A stretch of DNA of 64,000 bases from Nocardioides panzhihuensis (GCF_013408335.1 NZ_JACBZR010000001.1:4937501-5001500), one strand, 5' to 3'. Numbered from the stretch's first letter, positions 33,489 through 42,636 are shown. Notes: a model not told the origin generated them from the letters alone. Numbers and translations: made by a program.

Positions 33489-36278
33489 ATGCCCCGACGC
33501 GCCAAGATCGCGTCCATCTCAGGCATCATCCTCGTCGTCGGTGCCGCGACAGCGGTCGCGCTTCCGACCGCGTTCGATCTCGACCTCGCCCGCCCCGGAT
33601 CGAGCACGACCGGCTCCCTGGCCGCCTTCCAGGCGGCCTCGTCGAAGCCGGCGACGCTCCCGGACGGCCCGGTGCAGGCCCACGTCGACGAGATCGACCT
33701 GACCACCAAGTCCGGCGAGAAGACCGGCGGCACCACGCTGGCGACCGAGCCGCGCCGGACCGTCCTCACCAGCGTCCCCCAGGACGTCACCGGCTTCGGT
33801 GTGGTCGGCATGACCTGGTCCCCGGACAGCGGCATCGACCACGACACCTTGAAGGCCAAGGTCCGCACCAAGACCGACGGCGAATGGTCGAAGTGGCGGC
33901 CGATGGAGGTCCACCCCGACGAACACGGCCCCGATGCGGGCAGCGTCGAGGCGAGGGGCAGCCGCGAGGGCACCCGGGAGTTCCTCGTCGGTCACGTCGA
34001 CAAGGTCCAGACCCGGATCGTCGTCCCGGCAGAAGCCGAGGTGCCCGAGGACCTCGAGCTCGCCGTCATCGAGCCGGGCAAGCCTGACGACACCGTCGAA
34101 GAGCTCCCGCAGATCGACACCGGCGAGGGCACGACCAAGGCCCCGTCCACCCACAAGAAGAAGACCGACGCCGACCTCGAGCTCGCGGCCAGCACCTACA
34201 CCCCCAGCCCCAGGATCTACAGCCGCGCCCAGTGGGGCGCCGACGAGTCACTCCGCGAGCAGGTCGCGCCGACCTACCGCACGATCCGGGGCGGCTTCGT
34301 CCACCACACCGCCGGCACCAACGACTACACCGCGGCCGACGTCCCCGGGATCATCCGGGGGATCTACGCCTACCACGTGCAGACCAACGGCTGGCGCGAC
34401 GTCGGCTACAACTTCTTCATCGACAAGTTCGGCCGCATCTGGGAGGGCCGCAACGGCGGCGTCGCGAGACCGGTCGAGGGAGCCCACACCTCCGGTTACA
34501 ACACCGACAGCTTCGCCGCCTCCGCGCTCGGCAACTTCGAGACCGTCCAGCCGACTCCCGAGCTGATCCAGGCCTACGGCGCTCTCTACGCCTGGAAGCT
34601 CTCCCTCCACGGCGTCAGCGCCGGAGCCACCAACGTCAAGATCGGCAGCACGACGTTCTCGCACGCGATCAAGGGCCACCGCGACGCGGGCCAGACCCTG
34701 TGCCCGGGCGAGCACCTCTACGCCAAGATCCCCGCGATCCGTACGTTGTCCGCCAGCCTCCAGAAGAGCTGGGCCGGACGCGATCTGGAGTCCAACATCG
34801 CCGGCACCAGCCACTCCGACCTCGTCGCGCGACGGAAGTCCGACGGCAAGGTCTTCACGATGCGTACGGGCGGGTTCGCCGGGTTCGACGCCACCAAGGC
34901 GTCCACGACCTTCGGCAGCACGGTCCGCGCCCAGGTCGTCACCCCGGACATCACCGGCGATGGCAAGGCCGACCTGATCCAGATCCGCAAGAACGGCTCG
35001 GCGGGCATCCGCAAGGGGCGCGGCAACGGCACCTTCGCGCCGGTCTACAAGAACCTCCCCTACACCAAGTTCCGCGGCGTATCGCTGATCACCGCTGTCG
35101 GCAACATCGGTGGCACCCGGCACAACGACCTCGTCGGCAAGTCGTCGACCGGCAAGCTGGTGCGGTTCTACGGCAACGGCGCCGGCGGCTTCGACCGCAA
35201 GACGACCACCCGTTCGCTGAGCGGGTTCGCACTCCTGGCCGCCACCGGAGACGTCAACCGCGACGGCAGGCGCGACCTGATCGGCCGCAAGTCCGGGGCG
35301 CTCTACTACCTCAAGGGCACCGGCCGAGGCACCTTCACCACCGCCGTACGCATTCCCGCCCGTAGCCCGTCATGGTCGTCGCTGGTCCAGATCAGCGGGT
35401 ACGGCGACTTCACCGGCGACGGCCGCGGCGACCTGATCGGTCGCGACAGGTCCGGGCGCGGCTGGGTCTACCCCGCCCGCGGCTCGGGCTTCGGCAAGCC
35501 GCTGGGCCCGTACGCCGGGGTGAACCGAACCCTCGTCGGCGCGGCCAACCTCACCGGCAACCGCCTGCCCGACTTGATGATGAAGCGCGGATCGACGCTC
35601 TACGTCAAGCCCAACAACGGCCGCCTCAACCTCGCCAAGCCGATCTACTCCGGACTGCGGCTCACCTCGGCCAAGATCCTGATGAACGCCGGCGACTGGA
35701 ACCGCGACGGCAAGGGCGACCTCCTCGCCAAGCTCTCCGACGGCACACTGCGGCTCTACCGCGGCAACGGCAGAGGCAGCTTCTCCAGCGGTGTCGTGGT
35801 CGCCAGCGGACTGGGTTCGGTCGGCGTGCTCGACGCCGTCGGCGACGTCACCGGCGACGGCTACCCCGACGTGATGGGCCGCACCTCCGACGGAAGGATC
35901 AAGCTCTGGCCAGGTAAGGGCACCAGCAAGGTCGGCGCCTCGATCGTGATGCGTTCCTCCGCCTCCGGCGCCCGCCTGGTCGGGGTCGGCCGCTGGAACT
36001 CCGGCAACACCCCGGACGTGCTCTTCGTCAACGGCAGCTCTCTGGTCGTCCACGAGAGCAACGGCCCCGGCGGCCTGGTCTCCTACCGGACCCTGTCGGT
36101 CAACCTCTCTGGCTACAACGCGGTTCTCGGTGTCCGGGACCTGCGCGGCGGCGCCGGTGGCGACCTGCTCGCCCGTTCGGGTGGCAATCTCTATGCCTTC
36201 CAGCGAGGGACCGGCGGCACGAGCGTGACCCGCACCTACCTCGGCGAGCTGTCGACGGGCTACGACCTGCTCGGCTGA
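33489..36278 (+). CDS. Secreted N-acetylmuramoyl-L-alanine amidase with VCBS/FG-GAP repeats
   Basis: A 929-residue exported protein. Residues 1-30 are a signal peptide. A PGRP/amidase-2 domain (about residues 235-420) has the zinc ligands in GGFVHHTAG and KGHRDAGQTLCPG and the catalytic tyrosine region YNFFIDKFGRIWEGRNG. The C-terminal half holds at least seven VCBS/FG-GAP-like repeats with Asp-rich calcium loops (DITGDGKADLI, DVNRDGRRDLIG, DFTGDGRGDLIG, DWNRDGKGDLLA, DVTGDGYPDVMG) that probably form a beta-propeller. Cell-wall turnover or lysis of other cells is likely. It follows fadD3 but needs its own promoter. Confidence 0.92.
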   Translation: MPRRAKIASISGIILVVGAATAVALPTAFDLDLARPGSSTTGSLAAFQAASSKPATLPDGPVQAHVDEIDLTTKSGEKTGGTTLATEPRRTVLTSVPQDVTGFGVVGMTWSPDSGIDHDTLKAKVRTKTDGEWSKWRPMEVHPDEHGPDAGSVEARGSREGTREFLVGHVDKVQTRIVVPAEAEVPEDLELAVIEPGKPDDTVEELPQIDTGEGTTKAPSTHKKKTDADLELAASTYTPSPRIYSRAQWGADESLREQVAPTYRTIRGGFVHHTAGTNDYTAADVPGIIRGIYAYHVQTNGWRDVGYNFFIDKFGRIWEGRNGGVARPVEGAHTSGYNTDSFAASALGNFETVQPTPELIQAYGALYAWKLSLHGVSAGATNVKIGSTTFSHAIKGHRDAGQTLCPGEHLYAKIPAIRTLSASLQKSWAGRDLESNIAGTSHSDLVARRKSDGKVFTMRTGGFAGFDATKASTTFGSTVRAQVVTPDITGDGKADLIQIRKNGSAGIRKGRGNGTFAPVYKNLPYTKFRGVSLITAVGNIGGTRHNDLVGKSSTGKLVRFYGNGAGGFDRKTTTRSLSGFALLAATGDVNRDGRRDLIGRKSGALYYLKGTGRGTFTTAVRIPARSPSWSSLVQISGYGDFTGDGRGDLIGRDRSGRGWVYPARGSGFGKPLGPYAGVNRTLVGAANLTGNRLPDLMMKRGSTLYVKPNNGRLNLAKPIYSGLRLTSAKILMNAGDWNRDGKGDLLAKLSDGTLRLYRGNGRGSFSSGVVVASGLGSVGVLDAVGDVTGDGYPDVMGRTSDGRIKLWPGKGTSKVGASIVMRSSASGARLVGVGRWNSGNTPDVLFVNGSSLVVHESNGPGGLVSYRTLSVNLSGYNAVLGVRDLRGGAGGDLLARSGGNLYAFQRGTGGTSVTRTYLGELSTGYDLLG

Positions 36279-36289
36279 CCAGCAGACTG

Positions 36290-36323
36290 CGAAGGCCCGG
36301 GGCGGTGACGCCACGGGCCTTCG
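36290..36323. terminator. Bidirectional terminator between amidase and antiporter
   Basis: CGAAGGCCCG (36290-36299) and CGGGCCTTCG (36314-36323) form a perfect 10-bp stem with a 14-base loop, between two converging genes. Confidence 0.75.
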
Positions 36324-36337
36324 TACGTTCTCGGACG

Positions 36338-37930
36338 CTAAGACGTTGCCCGACGCTCCAGGTTGACCCGGATCGCCTTCTCAGCGAGGTCGGAGCCGGC
36401 GGAGGCGTACAGGTTCAGGACGGCGTGGGCGCCGCGCTTCTTGAGCTCGTCGCGCTCCTCGGGCCGCAGTGCGATCGCGGCCACGGTGCCGGTGAACCCG
36501 AGCTTGCGGAGGAGGTCCATCGCGAGCAGGTTGTCGCCGTGGAACGGCATGGTGAGGACGACCAGCTCCATGCCGGCGCCCTTCTTGACCCGCTCCCAGA
36601 AGTCCTGGTCGGTCGCGTCGGCCTCGACGACAGCGAAACCCTCCGCCTTGAGCGAGTCGGCCCGCAGCGAGTCGTGCTCGATCCCCAGCACCTGATAGCC
36701 CTGGGTCTGGCAGAGCTCCTCGTAGGTCGTACGCCCCACCCGGCCCATGCCGACCACCAGCGCCTTGGCGCCATCGAGGTTGATCGGCCGGTCGGCCTCC
36801 TGGAGCCGCGCAGACCTCCGCTCCGGCAACGCGCGGTTGAGCAGGTTGATGAACCTCGCGGCGTACGCGTTGAAGACAGCGGCCACCAGGAACGAGAGCG
36901 CGGTAGCCACCGCGAGGACGGTCTGCCACTCGGCCGACGCCATCCCGGTCGCGGAGGCGATGACGATCACGATCAGCCCGAACTCGGAGTAGTTGGTCAG
37001 CGTGAACGAGGCCAGGGTCGCGGTGCGGTAGCGCAGCCCCATGAACGCGAAGATCACGATGTAGGCGGCGGCCTGGAGCGGCAGCAGGATCTGCAGCACG
37101 GCGGCGAGCGCGAAGTCCTCGAGCGATGGCACGCCGGTCAGCCCGATGCTCAGGAAGAAGGCGATGAGCAGGAGCTCCTTGGTGCTGAACAGCACCTTGG
37201 ACAGCGCCGGCGCCTTGGCGTGCGACCCCAGGAGTATGCCGATCACGAGGGCCCCGAGGTCGCCCTTGAGTCCGACGGTCTCGAAGAGCCAGTAGCCCGG
37301 CACGAGCGCCATCGCCAGGCCGAAGAGCGCGGTCAGCTCGGTGGAGGTGATCCGGTCCCACATCCGGTGGGCGAGCCAGGCGCCGGGGAGGAGCAGCACC
37401 AGCGCGAAGACCCACGGCGAGGGCCAGTGGCCCTTGGAGATGGTCAGGAACGCCACCGCGACGATGTCCTGCATGATCAGCACACCGATGGCGATCCGGC
37501 CGTAGAGGGTGTTGTTGTCGTGACGCTCGTCGAGAACCTTGATCGCGAAGACGGTCGAGGAGAACGAGAGGACGAATGCGATCAGCGCCATCTCACCGAG
37601 GTCGGCATCGGCGACGAGCGCGAAGCCGAGCGGCGCGATGCCGGCCAGCAGCCCCACCCCGACGATGACGCTGAAGCCCAGGTGGGCGAAGGTGCTCAGC
37701 CAGACGTCGGGCCGGAGCAGCGACCTGACGTCGAGCTTGAGCCCGATGCCGAACAGGAGCAGCGTGACGCCGAGGTCGGCCAGCGTGTGCAGCCCCTCCA
37801 GCTCGCCGACGCCGGCGGCATGCAGCCCGAACCCGGCGGCGAGGAAGCCGACCAGCGGCGGGAGCCTGAGGAACATCGCGACCAGCCCCGCTCCGAGTGC
37901 GACGAGCAGATAGAGCGCGGTCAGCGACAT
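36338..37930 (-). CDS. KefB/CPA2-type cation:proton antiporter with TrkA-N domain
   Basis: A 530-residue protein. The first ~380 residues form 11-12 membrane helices of the sodium/hydrogen exchanger fold, with VGFLAAGFGLHAAGVG and the SFSSTVFAIKVLDE motif. Residues about 395-520 are a TrkA-N (Rossmann) domain with VVGMGRVGRTTYEELC. The Asp/Glu expected for KefC-type glutathione regulation is not evident. Potassium or proton exchange is the likely role. ATG 37930 has a good ribosome site; the upstream open frame overlaps the antitoxin gene's promoter. Confidence 0.9.
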   Translation of the reverse strand: MSLTALYLLVALGAGLVAMFLRLPPLVGFLAAGFGLHAAGVGELEGLHTLADLGVTLLLFGIGLKLDVRSLLRPDVWLSTFAHLGFSVIVGVGLLAGIAPLGFALVADADLGEMALIAFVLSFSSTVFAIKVLDERHDNNTLYGRIAIGVLIMQDIVAVAFLTISKGHWPSPWVFALVLLLPGAWLAHRMWDRITSTELTALFGLAMALVPGYWLFETVGLKGDLGALVIGILLGSHAKAPALSKVLFSTKELLLIAFFLSIGLTGVPSLEDFALAAVLQILLPLQAAAYIVIFAFMGLRYRTATLASFTLTNYSEFGLIVIVIASATGMASAEWQTVLAVATALSFLVAAVFNAYAARFINLLNRALPERRSARLQEADRPINLDGAKALVVGMGRVGRTTYEELCQTQGYQVLGIEHDSLRADSLKAEGFAVVEADATDQDFWERVKKGAGMELVVLTMPFHGDNLLAMDLLRKLGFTGTVAAIALRPEERDELKKRGAHAVLNLYASAGSDLAEKAIRVNLERRATS

Positions 37931-38013
37931 ATTGGACTTTCCCCCACGTGAAACTCGACGTTTCCGACCTGCGAACGATACCGCGTGATACCACCTCCGG
38001 TTACGCTGGGTCC

Positions 38014-38274
38014 ATGGCAATGACTCTGCGACTCAGCGAGGCCGACGACCGGCTGCTGTCCGACCGCGCCCGGACGGAGAACCGGTCCAAGCAGGAGATC
38101 GCCCGCGAAGCCATCCGCGCCTACCTCAACGACCACGACCGGCGCGTCGAGGACCTCGAGGACGATCTCGCCATCGCGCGCTACTCCCTGCGCCGCGAGC
38201 TCAACGAGGTCAGCTACACCCCGCACACCGAGGCTCGCCGCGCCCTCGGCCTCGACCGTCCCGTCGGCGAGTGA
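38014..38274 (+). CDS. RHH-type antitoxin of a RelBE-like pair
   Basis: An 86-residue protein whose first ~45 residues form a ribbon-helix-helix fold (MTLRLSEADDRLLSDRA...SKQEIAREAIRAYL), with an acidic C-terminal tail that would bind the toxin. It precedes and overlaps by GTGA a RelE-like gene, the normal antitoxin-toxin order. ATG 38014 and ATG 38020 are both possible. Transcription is probably repressed by the antitoxin-toxin complex at the short gap to the divergent antiporter gene. Confidence 0.85.
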   Translation: MAMTLRLSEADDRLLSDRARTENRSKQEIAREAIRAYLNDHDRRVEDLEDDLAIARYSLRRELNEVSYTPHTEARRALGLDRPVGE

Positions 38275-38534
38275 CCCTGCCGGTGACCTACCAAGTCGTC
38301 TGGGCCGACGAAGCGCTGCGGTCGGCCGAGGCGTACGTTGACGACGATCCCATCGGCCTGATCCAGGTCTTCGACACCATCGACACCCTGGCCGAGACCC
38401 CTCGTGATGTGGGCGCCTACGCGTGGGGCAAGGACCGCTACCGCCTCCGCGTCGGCCGCTACCGCATCGTCTACGTGATCGAGGAGCGCCACATCACGGT
38501 TGCCGTCATCCACCTGGGGCGCCGGAGCGCCTGA
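38271..38534 (+). CDS. RelE/ParE-family toxin
   Basis: An 87-residue toxin of the RelE/ParE fold, with YQVVWADEALRSAEAY at the start and the C-terminal core KDRYRLRVGRYRIVYVIEERHITVAVIHLGRR. The Arg-rich RYRLRVGRYR strand and final HLGRR match RelE-type mRNA interferases. GTG 38271 overlaps the antitoxin stop. A short type II toxin-antitoxin module between chromosomal genes is common; the 70-bp repeat copy 3 begins 33 bp after its stop. Confidence 0.88.
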   Translation: MTLPVTYQVVWADEALRSAEAYVDDDPIGLIQVFDTIDTLAETPRDVGAYAWGKDRYRLRVGRYRIVYVIEERHITVAVIHLGRRSA

Positions 38535-38566
38535 CCACCCTGCTGGTCGAGCCGCGACCGGTCGCT

Positions 38567-38636
38567 GTAACACGTCGTTCGTAGTACTACTCGCCCTTTA
38601 GAGAGGGCGAGTAGTACTACGAACGACGTGTTACAT
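38567..38636. repeat. 70-bp palindromic repeat, copy 3
   Basis: The most symmetric copy: 32-bp perfect arms (38567-38598 and 38605-38636) with a 6-base loop, so the core is also palindromic (CTCGCCCT/AGGGCGAG). It lies between the convergent RelE toxin and thiolase genes. Confidence 0.92.
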
Positions 38637-38656
38637 GTGGTGCAGCCGCCGCCAGA

Positions 38657-39874
38657 TCAGCCCAGCCGCTCGATCACCAGCGCCATGCCCTGGCCGCCGG
38701 CGGCGCACATCGTCTCCAGGCCGTAGCGGCCGCCGGTCTCCTGGAGCCCGTGGAGGAGCGTGGTTGCGAGACGCGCTCCGGTGGAGCCGAAGGGGTGGCC
38801 GAGGGCGATCGCACCGCCGTTGACGTTGACCCGCTCGGGGTCGAGACCGATCTGGGCGATGCTGGGCAGCACCTGGGCGGCGAAGGCCTCGTTCATCTCG
38901 ACCAGGTCGATGTCGTCGGCGGTGAGTCCGGCGCGAGCGAGCGCCTGGCGGGACGCCTCGACCGGCCCGAGCCCCATGATCTCGGGCGAGAGCCCGGAGA
39001 CTCCGGTCGACACGATCCGGGCCAGCGGCGTGATCCCGAGCTCGGCGGCGCGGGAGTCGCTCATGATCACCAGCGCGGCCGCGCCGTCGTTCAGGGGGCA
39101 GCAGTTGCCGGCGGTGATCGTGCCGTTCTCGCGGAAGACCGGCTTGAGGCCGGCGACCTTCTCCAGCGTCACCCCTGCCCGCGGCCCGTCGTCGGTTGAG
39201 ACGACCTCACCGGACGGCAGCGTCACCGGCGTGATGTCCCGCTCCCAGAAGCCTCGGGCGGCGGCGGCCTCGGCGCGGTTCTGGGAACGTACGCCCCACT
39301 CGTCCTGGGCCTCCCGCGTGACGCCGCACATCTCGGCGACGTTCTCGGCGGTCTCACCCATCGCGAGGTGGTAGTCGGGCAGATCGCCGGCCTCACGAGG
39401 GTCGGTCCAGGCCTCGCCGGCGGCCACTCGCGCGGCACCGCGCTCGCCCGCCTCGAGGAACTCCTCGGCCTTGGTGTCCGGCATCCCGTCTGCCTTGCCG
39501 CGCTCGTAACGGGACACGCACTCCACGCCGGCGGCGACGAACGCGTCCCCTTCGCCCGCGCGGATCGCGTGGAAGGCCATCCGAGTGGTCTGCAGCGACG
39601 ATGCGCAGTAGCGGTGGACGGTGGTGCCGGGAACGGCGTCCAGACCCAGACGTACGCCGACGACCCGGCCGATGTTGTAGCCCTGCTCCCCCGCGGGCTG
39701 GGCGCAGCCCATCATCAGGTCGTCGATCCGCGTCGGGTCCAGCTCCGGGACTGCCGAGAGCGCGCTGCGTAAGATCTGCTCGGCCAGCTCGTCGGGACGC
39801 AGGTCCTTCAGCGACCCTTTGAAGGCGCGGCCGATCGGTGAGCGGGCGGCCGAGACGATGACTGCTTCGGGCAC
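38657..39874 (-). CDS. FadA5-like thiolase of steroid side-chain degradation
   Basis: A 405-residue thiolase with the nucleophilic Cys in TTVHRYCASSLQTTRMA, NVNGGAIALGHPFGSTGAR and ETMCAAGGQGMA. It is longer than FadA6 and resembles FadA5, which cleaves C4 and C2 units from sterol side chains, or a related 3-ketoacyl-CoA thiolase. The GTG start at 39874 follows GAGGAG. It begins 9 bp after an SDR gene and shares its operator 5, so it belongs to the KstR2-type set even though it is 5 kb from fadD3. Confidence 0.82.
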   Translation of the reverse strand: MPEAVIVSAARSPIGRAFKGSLKDLRPDELAEQILRSALSAVPELDPTRIDDLMMGCAQPAGEQGYNIGRVVGVRLGLDAVPGTTVHRYCASSLQTTRMAFHAIRAGEGDAFVAAGVECVSRYERGKADGMPDTKAEEFLEAGERGAARVAAGEAWTDPREAGDLPDYHLAMGETAENVAEMCGVTREAQDEWGVRSQNRAEAAAARGFWERDITPVTLPSGEVVSTDDGPRAGVTLEKVAGLKPVFRENGTITAGNCCPLNDGAAALVIMSDSRAAELGITPLARIVSTGVSGLSPEIMGLGPVEASRQALARAGLTADDIDLVEMNEAFAAQVLPSIAQIGLDPERVNVNGGAIALGHPFGSTGARLATTLLHGLQETGGRYGLETMCAAGGQGMALVIERLG

Positions 39875-39883
39875 GATTTCTCC

Positions 39884-40651
39884 TCAGGAGTTGGGGGTGT
39901 GCTGGAGGAAGGCGGGCCACTCTCCGCCGCCGTCGACGGCGAGGACGGCGCCGGTGATGTGCGCGGCGAGCGGGGAGGCGAGCATGAGGCAGGCGTCGCC
40001 GACCTCCTCGGGGGTCGCGAAGACGCCCCGCGGGATGGTCGCGGCCACCGCGGCCCGCTGCTCTTCGGTGCCGTAATGGTCCTCGGACCCCGGCGTGGCG
40101 ACGAGCCCGCAGGAGATGGCGTTGACGCGTACGTCCGGAGCCCACTCGACCGCGATCGACCCGGTCAGACTCTCGACGGCAGCCTTCGCGGCCCCATAGA
40201 CCGCGGTCCCCGGGCTTGGCCGCCGTGCCGAGATCGAGCTGATGTTGACGATGGACCCGCGAGAGGCCTTCAACGCCTCGTACGCCGCCTGGCTGACGTA
40301 GGCGGTGGCCAGGAAGTTGAGCGCCGAGATCTTCTCGTGGAAGCGCGGCGACGCGGTCGCGAAGTCGGCGTAGGGCGCGCCACCGGCGTTGTTGACGACC
40401 ACGTCGAGCCGCCCGAGCCGCGAGGTGATCGCGGCGATCCACGCCGCGACCTGCTCGGGATCCCGCACGTCCACCTGGGAGAACACCGGCTTGCGCCCGT
40501 CCACGACGGGAAGCTCCGCGGGCTCGGAGCGCCCACAGATCTCCACCTCCGCGCCTGCCGCCAGGAACCGCGCGGCGATCCCGGCGCCCACACCACGGGC
40601 GCCGCCGGTCACCGCGACCACCTGGCCGCTGAAGTCGATCTCGACTGCCAT
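39884..40651 (-). CDS. SDR oxidoreductase of the steroid set (Rv3549c-like)
   Basis: A 255-residue SDR with VTGGARGVGAGIAARFLAAGA, NNAGGAPYADF and the catalytic VNISSISARR...YGAAKAA. It forms a two-gene operon with the FadA5-like thiolase. M. tuberculosis Rv3549c is a similar SDR in the KstR2 neighbourhood. A 3-hydroxyacyl-CoA dehydrogenase role in side-chain or ring fragment oxidation is a reasonable inference. ATG 40651 keeps the operator 22 bp upstream. Confidence 0.82.
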   Translation of the reverse strand: MAVEIDFSGQVVAVTGGARGVGAGIAARFLAAGAEVEICGRSEPAELPVVDGRKPVFSQVDVRDPEQVAAWIAAITSRLGRLDVVVNNAGGAPYADFATASPRFHEKISALNFLATAYVSQAAYEALKASRGSIVNISSISARRPSPGTAVYGAAKAAVESLTGSIAVEWAPDVRVNAISCGLVATPGSEDHYGTEEQRAAVAATIPRGVFATPEEVGDACLMLASPLAAHITGAVLAVDGGGEWPAFLQHTPNS

Positions 40652-40672
40652 GTTCGGCAGTCTAGAGCGGCT

Positions 40673-40690
40673 ACCAAGCAAATGCTAGGT
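40673..40690. promoter_or_regulatory. KstR2-like operator 5
   Basis: ACCAAGCA-AA-TGCTAGGT, 21 bp upstream of the SDR-thiolase operon. It places this pair under KstR2-type control together with the main cluster. Confidence 0.72.
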
Positions 40691-40726
40691 TGATGGTCCC
40701 GGTGACCGGATCCGAGTGTCGTGACG

Positions 40727-41614
40727 TCAGACGCAGTGCACGTCGACCCAGTAGGTGTGATCACCGTTCATGTGCTTCTTGACCTGCACCGGGACGGTGA
40801 CCGAGCCGTTCGCATCCGGGACGAACGTCTGCCCGGCGTAGTGCACGTCATCGATCTCGCAACCGGTCTGGTCGGCCACCGTGATCTTGTGCAGCCCCGC
40901 CTCCGCAGCCTCGACGTGCGCCTCGTGGAAAGCGAGAACCGCCGGGTTGTACTCGGAGTACTTCACGTTGTGCGCACCCAGCGTGTCGGTCCACTCGGCA
41001 GCCAGGCCGTCGATGAACGGTCCGCCATGCCGCGAGAACCGGGTGTCGATCTCGACGATCGCCCGGGCCCGGACCTTGAAGTTGTCGGTCTTGCTGTCGG
41101 CCGGGACGAAACCGTGCCGGCTGCCCGGAGCGGTGGAGTCGAGCGCGTCGTACGGCGTCAGCCAGACCTTGTACTCGCCACCGTTGTTCGGGGTGTCGAG
41201 GAAGGGAAACAGCTGCACGGTGATGCCGGAGTCCTCCGCGTCGGTGCCGGTCGAGTGCGCGCAGGCACCGCTCGGCGCGACGCTGACGAAGCGCCCGCTG
41301 GCGTCGACCTCGACCCGGCGACAGGAGACCGGATCGGTGGAGAGCAGCGTCTTGCCGGACGGGTCGGTCACCTGGAAGGCGTAGATCCCGGCCGGCAGAC
41401 CGGCCGCGTCATCGGGCGCGTTGATGCCCGGGCCGCCGTTGAGATAGACGTCCTGCTTGGCGGCGTAGTGGTTGAGGTTGACAGGCGCACCGGAGACGTC
41501 GGTGGTGAAGATCGCTCCGGAGAGCTGCAGCAGAGGCGCAGCCGAGGCCGGCATGGACCACAACGCCGTGGCGGCGACCCCCGCCACAACGGCACAGACG
41601 AGCTTTCTGATCAT
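40727..41614 (-). CDS. Secreted protein of unknown function
   Basis: A 295-residue protein with a signal peptide (residues 1-26, cut after ASA) and no membrane anchor. The mature part has a transthyretin/Ig-like beta feel, with LPAGIYAFQVTDPSGKTLLSTDPVSCRRV, four Cys that may form two disulphides, and a C-terminal region resembling a carboxypeptidase-regulatory-like strand set. ATG 41614 is preceded by GAGGGGGAA. No family recognised. It is alone between the SDR operon and a divergent nitroreductase. Confidence 0.78.
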   Translation of the reverse strand: MIRKLVCAVVAGVAATALWSMPASAAPLLQLSGAIFTTDVSGAPVNLNHYAAKQDVYLNGGPGINAPDDAAGLPAGIYAFQVTDPSGKTLLSTDPVSCRRVEVDASGRFVSVAPSGACAHSTGTDAEDSGITVQLFPFLDTPNNGGEYKVWLTPYDALDSTAPGSRHGFVPADSKTDNFKVRARAIVEIDTRFSRHGGPFIDGLAAEWTDTLGAHNVKYSEYNPAVLAFHEAHVEAAEAGLHKITVADQTGCEIDDVHYAGQTFVPDANGSVTVPVQVKKHMNGDHTYWVDVHCV

Positions 41615-41828
41615 TGGTTCCCCCTCAGGTAGGTCGGACTTCGAGTCTTCGACGCAACCGGGTCCCGACCCGGCACGGTGCGCGGGTATCACCTGAACCG
41701 GGTAGTCCGCCTGGCGTGTGGGATCGGCCACCTCGATGCCGACGGCGGAATACCGGAGAGTCCCTCCGCATTGCGCAAGGAGTGGACCGAGGCCATCGGG
41801 CCCGGCAGACCTGAGAGGAACCATTCTT

Positions 41829-42521
41829 GTGAGCACGACCGCCGTCGACACCTTCACGGACGTGATCCGATCCCGCCGCTCCGCGCGGGCCTTCCTGCCC
41901 GATCCGGTGCCCGCCGACGAGATCCGTGGCGTGCTCGAGGACGCCCAGCGCGCCCCGTCGCACAGCAACACCCAGCCCTGGACGGTCCACATCTTCTCCG
42001 GTGACGCTCGCGACCGCCTCAGCGAGGCGATGCTGAAGGCGTTCGAGGCCGGCCAGATGACCCCCGACTTCACCACGACGTACGGGGACGGCGACAACGT
42101 CCACGTCCAGCGCTCACAGCACGCCGGGGCCACCCTCTACGGCGCCCTGGGCATCGCCCGGGACGACCAGGAAGGACGCACCAAGGCCGTCGCCGAGAAC
42201 CTTCGCTTCTACGGGGCGCCCCACGTGGCCCTGCTCTTCGTGCCTCAGCTCGGCGACGTCGTACGCGCCGCCAACGATGTCGGCATGTACGCCCAGAACT
42301 TCCTGCTCTCCCTCACCGCCCGCGGGTACCACGGCGTCCCCCAGGGCATGCACGGCCTGTTCGCCGAGACCGTCCGCGACCACCTCGGCCTGCCGGCCGA
42401 CCTCAAGCTGCTCTACGGCATCTCCTTCGGCACCGCCGACCCCGACGCCTCGGTGAACCGCGTCGACATCGGCCGCGCCCCGCTCGACGAGCACATCGTC
42501 CTGCACGACACCTTGCTCTGA
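41829..42521 (+). CDS. Nitroreductase-family FMN oxidoreductase
   Basis: A 230-residue nitroreductase with the FMN phosphate motif RSRRSARAFLPDPV, the APSHSNTQPWTV segment, and C-terminal GISFGTADPDASVNRVDIGR. Such enzymes reduce nitroaromatics, quinones or enoates with NAD(P)H. GTG 41829 follows AGAGGA at suitable spacing; the longer open frame would overlap the divergent gene's upstream region. 70-bp palindromic repeat copy 4 follows it. Confidence 0.9.
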   Translation: MSTTAVDTFTDVIRSRRSARAFLPDPVPADEIRGVLEDAQRAPSHSNTQPWTVHIFSGDARDRLSEAMLKAFEAGQMTPDFTTTYGDGDNVHVQRSQHAGATLYGALGIARDDQEGRTKAVAENLRFYGAPHVALLFVPQLGDVVRAANDVGMYAQNFLLSLTARGYHGVPQGMHGLFAETVRDHLGLPADLKLLYGISFGTADPDASVNRVDIGRAPLDEHIVLHDTLL

Positions 42522-42548
42522 GCCTCCGCGACGAGCTGTGACGCGAGC

Positions 42549-42619
42549 TGTAACACGTCGTTCGTAGGTCTTCTCGCCCTATCAGAACGACCGGATAGTC
42601 CTACGAACGACGTGTTACA
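42549..42619. repeat. 70-bp palindromic repeat, copy 4 (71 bp)
   Basis: Same 19-bp arms with a one-base-longer core, between the nitroreductase gene and the converging YhgE/Pip gene (stops 116 bp apart). Confidence 0.9.
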
Positions 42620-42636
42620 CGCGCGCTGGCCGCCGC

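Noticed and set aside
36305..37951. 548-codon plus-strand frame
   Set aside because: Antisense to the antiporter gene; no motif, no ribosome site.
37897..38013. N-terminal extension of the antitoxin
   Set aside because: The added residues are not RHH-like and would overlap the start of the divergent antiporter gene; ATG 38014 gives a normal antitoxin.
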